Positions 1 to 6,043 of a stretch of DNA of 6,043 nucleotides are shown one piece after another. Numbering within the stretch: position 1 is the stretch's first letter; the number at the start of each line of letters is the position of its first letter. The position numbers and the translations under genes are program-made. Origin of the DNA: Mariniphaga sp. (GTDB lineage: Bacteria; Bacteroidota; Bacteroidia; Bacteroidales; Prolixibacteraceae); assembly GCA_013203525.1 (NCBI GenBank), contig JABMQB010000534.1:1-6043 (forward strand), read 5' to 3'. The notes under the pieces are model-generated. The model was not told the origin of the DNA, ran no database searches, and saw only the letters and a list, made by a program, of their open reading frames with translations.

Positions 1-567
1 ACTATTGGTAAACTGGCATATAATTTTAAACAAGGGGGTAAAAAGGTTGTACTTGGAGCTGCCGATACTTTCAGGGCTGCAGCCATCGATCAGTTACAAA
101 TTTGGGCCGACAGGGTAGGAGTACCTATTGTAAAACAGAAGATGGGATCAGACCCGGCGTCGGTTGCATACGATGCTTTGGCTTCAGCTAAATCAAGCGG
201 TGCCGATGTGGTAATAATCGATACAGCAGGCCGGCTTCATAATAAGGTAAATCTGATGAATGAACTTTCAAAAATTAAGAATGTTATGCAAAAGGTTGTT
301 CCCGATGCTCCTAATGAAGTTTTGCTGATCCTTGATGGTTCAACCGGGCAGAATGCTTTTGAACAGGCTAAACAATTTACCATAGCTACTGACGTAACTG
401 CTTTGGCACTTACAAAACTTGATGGCACTGCTAAAGGCGGTGTGGTAATAGGTATTTCCGATCAGTTTAAGATCCCGGTTAAATATATTGGAATAGGCGA
501 AAAAATGGAAGACCTTCAGATTTTTAGGAGGCGTGAGTTTATCGAATCTTTGTTTTCTTCCGATTAA
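1..567 (+). CDS. ftsY: Signal recognition particle receptor FtsY, C-terminal part (5'-truncated by window edge)
   Basis: FtsY is the membrane-associated SRP receptor GTPase; it docks ribosome-SRP complexes at the translocon, and reciprocal GTP hydrolysis with Ffh releases the nascent chain. Frame 1 is open from base 1 to the TAA at 565-567, giving 188 residues. The first residues, TIGKLA, directly follow the P-loop GKT of SRP GTPases, so the P-loop and the N domain lie outside the window. Visible G-domain motifs are AADTFRAAA (residues 20-28, the insertion-box/G2 region), DTAGR (74-78, G3), DGSTGQNA (112-119), TKLDGTAKGG (138-147, G4, guanine specificity) and GIGEKMEDL (164-172). The C-terminus, REFIESLF, matches the amphipathic end of FtsY. 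The GIGEKMEDL closing segment and immediate end after it favour FtsY over Ffh, which would continue into a methionine-rich M domain. The ATG at 142 is an internal methionine, not the start. No break is seen. The gene converges with the DUF4230 gene after 6 bp. Confidence 0.96.
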   Translation, partial: TIGKLAYNFKQGGKKVVLGAADTFRAAAIDQLQIWADRVGVPIVKQKMGSDPASVAYDALASAKSSGADVVIIDTAGRLHNKVNLMNELSKIKNVMQKVVPDAPNEVLLILDGSTGQNAFEQAKQFTIATDVTALALTKLDGTAKGGVVIGISDQFKIPVKYIGIGEKMEDLQIFRRREFIESLFSSD

Positions 568-573
568 TCTGAA

Positions 574-1191
574 TTACTTATTTAAGGATTTATTTTTGTC
601 AGAATCGATAAAATATCCTTGTGACTCCAGTTTCCATCCAATCGGTTCAACTAATTGTTTAATTAACAATATTGTTTCAGAAGCCTGATGTTTTGCCGCT
701 TCCATTAAATGGCTTTTGAGGGCTTTTTCCCGAATTAGTTCCTTAGCTTTTTTATTTAAGTTAGTTAAGTCGGTTTCCGAAAATTTATTAATTGCGCCTT
801 TTTTTATATCGTAATATTCGAGGTCGGTTTCAATACTTAATATCGAAGGTTCAGGGAATTGGCCAAGCAGGATGGTTTGTTGAGTATTATCAGCCGAAAT
901 ATGGATTTTCGAAAGGTCGAATCCAACAAAGACTCGGGCATGAACAATAATCAGAGCTTTTTTTTCAAGTTGAACCAGGTTAAATAAAATTCCTTTACCA
1001 TCGCGGTGTGTAAAGATTTCGCTGAAATCTCCTTCAACCGTAATGAGTTTGCAAACCTGTTTAATTCTTTCAAGCAAGATTACTGATTGCCCTTTGAAAT
1101 TGTATTTCCTTTTTTCCCTGAAAAAATAATAAGTTAATACTATTCCGGCAACCAATCCAATTATTATTCCTGTTACCATTAAATTTTCCAT
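574..1191 (-). CDS. DUF4230 family membrane-anchored protein
   Basis: The 205-residue protein has a short N-terminus, one hydrophobic segment at about residues 5-24 (MVTGIIIGLVAGIVLTYYFF) and then a basic stretch (REKRK, 25-29). By the positive-inside rule this would leave the rest in the cytoplasm, although these residues could also be a stop-transfer flank. The body carries the pattern I associate with DUF4230: LLERIKQVCKLITVEGDFSEIF at 39-60, a beta-rich stretch with the VHARVFVGFDLSKI segment around 83-96, and a C-terminal helical part with many Lys and Glu residues (about 140-180) followed by VEPIGW at 181-186. The function of the family is unknown. The start is the ATG complementary to 1189-1191; a second Met at residue 5 is a possible alternative, and neither has a clear Shine-Dalgarno sequence. 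The gene is monocistronic here, convergent with ftsY and divergent from the lipoprotein gene. Family assignment is from remembered sequence pattern, not from a search. Confidence 0.85.
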   Translation of the reverse strand: MENLMVTGIIIGLVAGIVLTYYFFREKRKYNFKGQSVILLERIKQVCKLITVEGDFSEIFTHRDGKGILFNLVQLEKKALIIVHARVFVGFDLSKIHISADNTQQTILLGQFPEPSILSIETDLEYYDIKKGAINKFSETDLTNLNKKAKELIREKALKSHLMEAAKHQASETILLIKQLVEPIGWKLESQGYFIDSDKNKSLNK

Positions 1192-1353
1192 ATATGATTT
1201 GAGCTAATAAAAACACAATTTAGCCAAAACTTTTGTAAATAAATACAAGGTTAGAGCAAGTGGTATTGATTTAATCATTTTAAATAATTTATAGCAGATG
1301 GTGAGCGGAGAACTTTTTGTTAAATTCACCAACTTTTTAAAACCGGGAAATTT
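1192..1353. other. Divergent intergenic region holding the 5' regions of the DUF4230 and lipoprotein genes
   Basis: These 162 bp are the only place where promoters for both flanking genes can lie. I looked on both strands for the Bacteroidota sigma-A pattern (TTTG near -33, TAnnTTTG near -7). The nearest hits are AACTTTTG at 1228-1235 (+) and, on the minus strand, AAGTTTTG (complement of 1222-1233 region) and TAACCTTG just before it. Each has one mismatch and none has a properly spaced -33 element, so I do not call a promoter. The DUF4230 and lipoprotein ATGs are preceded by TCAAATCATAT and CCGGGAAATTT, neither of which is a Shine-Dalgarno sequence. A short inverted repeat lies at 1233-1248. 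No small ORF or RNA-like structure stands out. Confidence 0.6.
1233..1248. repeat. Short inverted repeat TTGTA-N6-TACAA
   Basis: A perfect 5-bp inverted repeat with a 6-bp AT spacer (TTGTAAATAAATACAA) lies about 40 bp upstream of the DUF4230 start codon. The geometry would suit a dimeric regulator's operator, but five-base arms in AT-rich DNA are common by chance and no second copy was seen in the window. Confidence 0.25.
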
Positions 1354-2601
1354 ATGTACAAAACGATATATTTAATTGCTGTTGCTGTTTTTTTGTTTGT
1401 TTCTTGTGCTGAAACAGGAGAAGATGAATTATCGCAATGGCGTGGCCCAAACAGGGATGGTATTTATCCGGAAACAAATCTTCTAAAAGAATGGCCAGAG
1501 AATGGACCCGAAATGATTTGGTCAAATGCCGATTTAGGTTATGGCCATGGAAGTGTAGCGGTTGCAAATGGTAAAGTATATGTTACCGGAATTCCCGATA
1601 CAGTAAGCTCCAATGGAGTTCTATTTACTTTTGATTTTAATGGAGAATTGTTGTGGAAAAAAGAATATGGCCCCGATTGGAGTGTTAATTTTCATGGAGC
1701 AAGGTCGACACCAACTGTTGTTGGTAACCATATTTATATTGAAAGTGGATTTGGCAAAGTTTATTGCCTCGATAATAATAATGGAGAAGAGATTTGGTCG
1801 GTCGATTTTCTGAAAGACCTTGATGCTGATTCTATACAGTTTGGATATTCTGAATCGGTATTGATTGATGGTGATACCTTAATTTGTGTTCCGGGCGGAA
1901 AGGAAAATAATGTGGTTGCATTAAACCGTTTTACTGGAGAAAAGATATGGTCGAGTCCCGGATTTGGCGAAGTTGCAACATATAATTCACCCATATTATT
2001 TGACAATAATGGGAAAAAAATTGTGGTTGCAATGACATCAGGATCGGTTATGGGATTAGATGCAAAAACAGGTAAAATGTTTTGGCGGGTACATCAGTTC
2101 CAGGATAATCTGATTCATGCAAATACTCCGGTTTATGCAAATGGGAATTTATTGGTATGTAGTGCATCGCGAAGAGATAGTTCGGGATTGGTGATGTTTC
2201 AGCTTTCGGATGATGGCAAAAATGTAAATGTAAAATGGCGCGACGGAAGGTTTACTAACCTGATGGGCGGGCATATGCTTATTGATAATACAATATTTAT
2301 TTCTTCTTACCAGAAAAAGGACTGGCAACTGATAAATGCAGAAAATGGTGAAATGATTCAACAAAATAAAGATTTTGGGGGAGGTGCCGTTATTTATGCC
2401 GATGGATTGTATTATTGTTATTCTGAAAGGGAAGGGGAGATTGCTTTAATTGATGCTTCACCGGAAAAAATAAGTGTAATCAGTAAATTTGAAGTTCCTT
2501 TTGGAAAAAATGAACATTGGGCTCATCCGGTAATTAAAGACGGGCTTCTTTATGTGCGCCATGGAAACGCATTAATGGTTTATGATATAAGAGCTAATTA
2601 A
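1354..2601 (+). CDS. PQQ-like (BamB-type) beta-propeller repeat lipoprotein
   Basis: This 415-residue protein begins with a lipoprotein-type signal: charged N-terminus (K3), hydrophobic core (about 5-16) and Cys18 in FVSC, followed by the acidic stretch AETGEDE. It is probably an envelope lipoprotein, although Phe at -3 of the lipobox is not ideal. WRGPNRDG at 29-36 is a typical entry motif of the bacterial PQQ-binding-like propeller family. Then come about eight repeat units with the pattern 'hydrophobic-xx-G-x-(V/I)-Y...L-(D/N)-xx-G-x-xx-W'; unit-closing Trp residues are at 101, 148, 199, 244 and 295, and later units (about 304-337, 352-379, 398-412) lack the Trp. Eight units fit an eight-bladed propeller. 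Members of this fold include BamB and quinoprotein dehydrogenases, but nothing here proves PQQ binding or a catalytic role; a scaffold or ligand-binding role is equally possible. No other envelope-assembly or redox gene is nearby. The ATG at 1354 is chosen because it opens the signal peptide; it lacks a Shine-Dalgarno sequence. The stop overlaps the stop of the kinase gene. Confidence 0.88.
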   Translation: MYKTIYLIAVAVFLFVSCAETGEDELSQWRGPNRDGIYPETNLLKEWPENGPEMIWSNADLGYGHGSVAVANGKVYVTGIPDTVSSNGVLFTFDFNGELLWKKEYGPDWSVNFHGARSTPTVVGNHIYIESGFGKVYCLDNNNGEEIWSVDFLKDLDADSIQFGYSESVLIDGDTLICVPGGKENNVVALNRFTGEKIWSSPGFGEVATYNSPILFDNNGKKIVVAMTSGSVMGLDAKTGKMFWRVHQFQDNLIHANTPVYANGNLLVCSASRRDSSGLVMFQLSDDGKNVNVKWRDGRFTNLMGGHMLIDNTIFISSYQKKDWQLINAENGEMIQQNKDFGGGAVIYADGLYYCYSEREGEIALIDASPEKISVISKFEVPFGKNEHWAHPVIKDGLLYVRHGNALMVYDIRAN

Positions 2602-5600
2602 ATTTCCTGAATTTGTTTTGGAATAGTAAAGAAGAATGTTGATCCTTCATTTACTTTACTTTCGACCCAGATTTTGCCTTTATGAAGAGTAACAAATTCT
2701 ATACATAACATAAGTCCTAAACCAGTTCCACTTTCACCATCGGTACCTCTTGTCGATGATGAGATATCAGGGTTAATAAGTGTTTCAATTTTATCTTTTT
2801 CCATTCCTACGCCTTTGTCGCTTATGCTAAATCGGACAAAATCATTACCGTGATCCTCGGCATCAATAAATACCTTATTTCCTGGATTACTGAATTTTAT
2901 GGCATTCATCAGTAAATTTCGGTAAATTAAAGTTAACATATTAGGATCGGCACTTATAGTTAGCAATCCATTACTTAAAAGGTTAACAACCTCAACTCCT
3001 TTTTTTCTTGCAAAAGGAACTACTTCCCGTAAAACCATATTAATACTTAAACTAATATTCATGCGTTCAGGATTAAAATCCATTGTACCCCTTTGACTTC
3101 TTGACCAACTCAGTAAATTTTCAAGTAGAATGTATGTACTACTGGATGAATCTTTAATATAGGACATTATTTCAAGATTTTGCTTGTCGTCCCATTCCTT
3201 GAAATTTGTTATTAATAAATCGGTATAACCTAAAATAACATTAAAAGGATTTTTTAGGTCGTGTGCAATTATTGAGAATAACTTATCTTTTGTATTATTG
3301 ATTTGTTTTAATTCATCTCTTTGCACAGTAATTTCTTTAGCTTGATGCTCAATCTGGTATTGCCTTTCTTTTAATAATTTGTTTAATTCAGTTAAATCAT
3401 CAGCTGTTTTTTTCAATAAGGCATTTTTATCTGATAATTCAATAGTCCTTTTCTTAACTTTTTTTTCTAATACTTTCTTTTGCCTGATTTCCCGTGTAAT
3501 CCTTAATCTGAAAATAATTAATACAAGAAACAAAATCAACATTAAAATAATTAGAAGAAACCAAATAGTCCGGTAAAATGGGGGATGAATTACTACCGGT
3601 ATTATTAACGATTCATCGGTCCATTTGCCATCAGCATTTGTTGATTTAACCATGAATGTATAATTTCCTCCATCAAGGTTAGTATATCGCGCTATACGAT
3701 TATCTGATTCAGTATAAATCCAATCGCTATCATATCCTTCCAACATATATGCATATTGAATTTTATGAGGTGCAACATAATGTAATGCTGCAAATTCGAA
3801 ACTAAAATCTCGTTGACTGGGATTAAATTCAATTGTAGAAATTTGCCCAATAGGAATATTTACAAGAGTATCATTAATAAAACTCTCATAAGAGTTTAGT
3901 GCCGTGTTATTAATTTTTAATTCCGTAAGAACAACTTTTGTTTCACTGCTGTCATTTATAATACTTTCAGGATCAAAAATTATAAATCCATTATTTGTAC
4001 CCATATAAATATGGCCATTGGCGAGTTCACTGTCTGATGCATCGTCAAAACGATTTACCGGTAAGCCATCCCTTTCGTCAAAATTCCTGAATTTTTCGGA
4101 TTTAATATTGAATTTTGATAATCCATTTTCGGTGCTTATCCATATATTTTCGTTTTTATCAATTATCAACCCAAATACAAAATTATGGCAAAGCCCATTT
4201 TGTGTATCGTACTGTTTATAGGTATTGTTTTCTAAATCATATGAAAAAATTCCATTACCAATTGTACCCATCCAAATAATTCCATTTGAATCGATTTTTA
4301 TTTTTTTTATTGCCCCCAAACCGGTTGTGAAAATTCTGGTAAAATCGTCACTTTCATAATTATACCTACAGAGACCACCTTCGTTGCCAATCCATAAACT
4401 TGAATCTTTATGAGGATAAATGATCCAGTTTTGATTGCCACATATTGATTTTTGGTTGTTATAATCAATTTGATATAGTTTATGAACTATCGATGGTTTT
4501 GTTGTATTTACCCAATCTGCTTCTGAAATTTTAAGCAATCCTTTTGAAAATAACCCAATCCATAAATTATTCTGATAATCAAATTCAATTGTGTATATCG
4601 AGTTGTCTTTAAGGGTTTCATCAAAAACATAAGTCCTTATTTTGTTAAAATTTTTATCATATCGATGCAATCCTGACATAGAACCTAACCAGATTGATCC
4701 ATCAGGGCCAACAGTTACTGTCAGTATTTTATTATCCTCATAGGTATTTCCGGGTAAATAATGTTTATACTCCCATGTTTTTTGGTCGAATACAAGAAAT
4801 CCATAATATGTGCCAACAATTAAACGTCCATTGATATCTTCTGCCGCATCGGTAAATGCATTTATATCTCCATCAAAATTATTTGATTCCGGAATTAAAT
4901 GTGTTTCAAATTTTCTGTTAAACAACGAATATTTCGAAATCCCCCTTCCAAAAGTTCCGACAAATACAGTATTATTTTTGTCAACAATAAGAGAATAAGC
5001 TTCATTTGAAGAAATAGACTTTGGATTTTTATTGTCATGTAAATTAATGATTGCTTCACCTGTTTTATAATTGAAGATAACAAGCCCTGCTCCGTTTGTA
5101 GCAAGCAATAAATCCCCGTTCCAATCCTGTTTTATCTGCATTATCCGGATTTTCCGGTCTTTAAATCTTTGAGTTAAAAAATCATAAGAGGTGAAATTGT
5201 TTTCTTTAGGATTATAAAGCATGAGATACCCTTCTGAATCGCCTATCCAGATGTTTTGATCCTTATCTTCAAAGATGCTTGAAACTTTATTTGAAGTTAT
5301 TGAATGTTTATTGTTTGGGTCATGGCGGAAAGTGGTTATCGATTCATCCCTTAAATTCATTTTGCTTAAACCTCCTTCTTCGGTGGCAATCCACATGTTC
5401 TGATTGCGGTCGATAAGGATGTCATTTATATAATCTGATTTTAATGCATTTTCTGTGGTTTGGTCAGAATTGAAATAGCTTATTTCTTCTGTAAAATAAT
5501 CAAGTTTATTGAGCCCCCCACCTTGAGTTGCAATCCAGATGTTTTCATTTTCATCTTGAGCCAGTTTTGAAATCCCACCATGGCTAATAGATCCATCGTC

Positions 5601-5960
5601 TGCGTTTGCCGGAATATGCCTGAATGTTTCGGTTTTTTTATCAAATATATCGACACCCCAGGTGCCAATCCATATATTACCTCTTTTATCTTCCAATATA
5701 CTACTGGCCATGTCTATAAACATAGAATTGGGATTATTATTATCGGCATTAAAAACATCAATGGTATATCCGTTATAACGGTTTAGTCCAAAATATGTAC
5801 CCGCCCAAATATATCCCTCTGAATCCTGCATCATACATAGGATATGTCCCTGGGATAATCCTTCGTCTGAAGTTAAATGCTGAAATAGAATAGGATTAAC
5901 CTGTGTGAAAGAAGTAATATGAAAAATTAATAGAATAACCAGTAAAACAATCTTTTTCAT
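2598..5960 (-). CDS. Membrane sensor histidine kinase with two-component regulator propellers, Y_Y_Y, HisKA and HATPase_c domains
   Basis: This is a 1120-residue kinase that probably senses a ligand in the periplasm. In order it shows: a signal peptide (about 1-19, MKKIVLLVILLIF core); 14 'xx(I/L)W-I-G-T-xx-G-L' propeller repeats (about 49-667); a Y_Y_Y domain (about 719-793, with GYDSDW at 742-747 and LDGGNYTF at 762-769); one membrane span (about 799-817); a charged, heptad-rich helix (about 818-893); HisKA with the H-box HDLKNP, phospho-acceptor His900; and HATPase_c with N-box Asn1019 (NAIKF), G1 box DKGVGM (1048-1053) and G2 box GTGLGL (1078-1083). All catalytic motifs look intact. The periplasmic half matches Bacteroidota hybrid two-component systems, which often control polysaccharide-utilisation loci. 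Unlike those, it ends about 35 residues after the G2 box with no receiver or AraC-type domain, so it needs a separate response regulator, and none is in the window. No SusC/SusD or glycoside hydrolase gene is present either, so the ligand is unknown. The ATG is chosen for the signal peptide; no Shine-Dalgarno sequence precedes it. Confidence 0.94.
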   Translation of the reverse strand: MKKIVLLVILLIFHITSFTQVNPILFQHLTSDEGLSQGHILCMMQDSEGYIWAGTYFGLNRYNGYTIDVFNADNNNPNSMFIDMASSILEDKRGNIWIGTWGVDIFDKKTETFRHIPANADDGSISHGGISKLAQDENENIWIATQGGGLNKLDYFTEEISYFNSDQTTENALKSDYINDILIDRNQNMWIATEEGGLSKMNLRDESITTFRHDPNNKHSITSNKVSSIFEDKDQNIWIGDSEGYLMLYNPKENNFTSYDFLTQRFKDRKIRIMQIKQDWNGDLLLATNGAGLVIFNYKTGEAIINLHDNKNPKSISSNEAYSLIVDKNNTVFVGTFGRGISKYSLFNRKFETHLIPESNNFDGDINAFTDAAEDINGRLIVGTYYGFLVFDQKTWEYKHYLPGNTYEDNKILTVTVGPDGSIWLGSMSGLHRYDKNFNKIRTYVFDETLKDNSIYTIEFDYQNNLWIGLFSKGLLKISEADWVNTTKPSIVHKLYQIDYNNQKSICGNQNWIIYPHKDSSLWIGNEGGLCRYNYESDDFTRIFTTGLGAIKKIKIDSNGIIWMGTIGNGIFSYDLENNTYKQYDTQNGLCHNFVFGLIIDKNENIWISTENGLSKFNIKSEKFRNFDERDGLPVNRFDDASDSELANGHIYMGTNNGFIIFDPESIINDSSETKVVLTELKINNTALNSYESFINDTLVNIPIGQISTIEFNPSQRDFSFEFAALHYVAPHKIQYAYMLEGYDSDWIYTESDNRIARYTNLDGGNYTFMVKSTNADGKWTDESLIIPVVIHPPFYRTIWFLLIILMLILFLVLIIFRLRITREIRQKKVLEKKVKKRTIELSDKNALLKKTADDLTELNKLLKERQYQIEHQAKEITVQRDELKQINNTKDKLFSIIAHDLKNPFNVILGYTDLLITNFKEWDDKQNLEIMSYIKDSSSSTYILLENLLSWSRSQRGTMDFNPERMNISLSINMVLREVVPFARKKGVEVVNLLSNGLLTISADPNMLTLIYRNLLMNAIKFSNPGNKVFIDAEDHGNDFVRFSISDKGVGMEKDKIETLINPDISSSTRGTDGESGTGLGLMLCIEFVTLHKGKIWVESKVNEGSTFFFTIPKQIQEI
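3960..5816 (-). repeat. Fourteen coding propeller (Reg_prop) repeats in the kinase sensor
   Basis: The repeats are diverged at the DNA level and visible in the protein. The conserved aromatic position falls at residues 52, 97, 142, 190, 238, 285, 333, 381, 424, 467, 523, 563, 607 and 652, a spacing of 40-56 residues. Ten of these are Trp; 285 is Leu, 333 Phe, 381 Ile and 652 Tyr. Fourteen units divide naturally into two seven-bladed beta-propellers, as known for hybrid two-component sensors of this type. The longest interval (467 to 523) contains an insertion with two Asn-Gln/Cys-containing turns around residues 490-515. Confidence 0.87.
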
Positions 5961-6043
5961 AAATTTTATGTTTCTAACAGATATTTTTTAACTACTTAAA
6001 TGTTTAATTAAATATTGTTTATTAAGAATTTATTTGGTTTTTG
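5961..6043 (-). other. Upstream region of the sensor kinase gene (cut by window edge)
   Basis: These 83 bp are extremely AT-rich and have no open frame worth calling. Read towards the kinase, the last bases before the ATG are ACATAAAATTT, without a Shine-Dalgarno sequence, as is usual in Bacteroidota. A 10-bp palindrome, TTTAATTAAA, lies at 6003-6012, about 42 bp before the start codon; it is pure A/T and may be chance. No TTTG/TAnnTTTG promoter pair was found on the minus strand, so the promoter may be non-canonical or lie beyond the window. Confidence 0.5.

Noticed and set aside
142..567. ATG at 142 as the start of a complete 141-residue gene
   Set aside because: The frame is open back to base 1 and encodes conserved FtsY sequence (TIGKLA, AADTFRAAA), so this ATG is an internal Met of a truncated gene.
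1352..1567. 71-residue minus-strand frame over the lipoprotein start
   Set aside because: It lies antisense to a well-supported signal peptide and propeller entry motif, has a low-complexity Lys/Gln end and shows no family pattern.
1613..2364. Small frames of 66-81 residues overlapping the lipoprotein gene on both strands
   Set aside because: They are shadows in other frames of a gene with clear repeat structure; none has a plausible start context or a recognisable motif.
2600..2614. AAATT-N5-AATTT inverted repeat just after the lipoprotein stop as a terminator
   Set aside because: The five-pair stem is A/T only and lies in the kinase coding sequence; there is no GC-rich stem or clean T-tract.
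3379..5786. Several 62-69 residue frames inside the kinase gene
   Set aside because: All lie within the continuous 1120-residue kinase frame, which has every expected domain in order; the alternative frames are compositional by-products.
2598..5960. Polysaccharide-utilisation locus regulated by the kinase
   Set aside because: No SusC/SusD-like, glycoside hydrolase or sulfatase gene is in the window, and the kinase lacks the DNA-binding output domain of classical PUL regulators.
6003..6012. TTTAATTAAA palindrome upstream of the kinase as an operator
   Set aside because: It is pure A/T in a very AT-rich stretch, has no second copy in the window and matches no regulator site I know, so chance is the simplest reading.

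Overview
The window looks like chromosomal DNA from a member of the Bacteroidota. It is AT-rich, no start codon has a recognisable Shine-Dalgarno sequence, and it carries a DUF4230 membrane protein, a PQQ-like repeat lipoprotein and a very large 'two-component regulator propeller' sensor kinase. The last type is especially typical of this phylum. The assignment rests on gene content and style, not on a marker-gene phylogeny.

Layout, left to right. Bases 1-567 (+) are the C-terminal 188 codons of the SRP receptor GTPase gene ftsY; the window edge cuts the gene just after its P-loop. Only 6 bp later, on the opposite strand, ends a gene for a DUF4230 protein with one N-terminal membrane anchor (574-1191, -). 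A 162-bp divergent intergenic region (1192-1353) separates it from a gene for a probable lipoprotein with an eight-unit PQQ-like/BamB-like beta-propeller (1354-2601, +). That gene converges on, and overlaps by 4 bp, a 1120-residue membrane sensor histidine kinase (2598-5960, -). The kinase has a signal peptide, 14 propeller repeats (two seven-bladed propellers), a Y_Y_Y domain, one membrane span, a coiled-coil helix, HisKA and HATPase_c. The last 83 bp (5961-6043) are the AT-rich upstream region of the kinase.

The four genes sit as two convergent pairs (+ - / + -), so none is co-transcribed with another inside this window. There is no internal evidence that they act in one pathway. ftsY is housekeeping (co-translational membrane targeting). 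The DUF4230 protein has no known function. The lipoprotein and the kinase sensor are both predicted to lie outside the cytoplasmic membrane.

I found no RNA gene, insertion sequence, CRISPR array or prophage feature, and no convincing new system. The points most worth checking are the kinase's architecture (a full hybrid-type sensor without the usual receiver and AraC-type output domains), the three consecutive degenerate blades where its two propellers should meet, and the palindromic TTAA that supplies the stop codon of both convergent genes.
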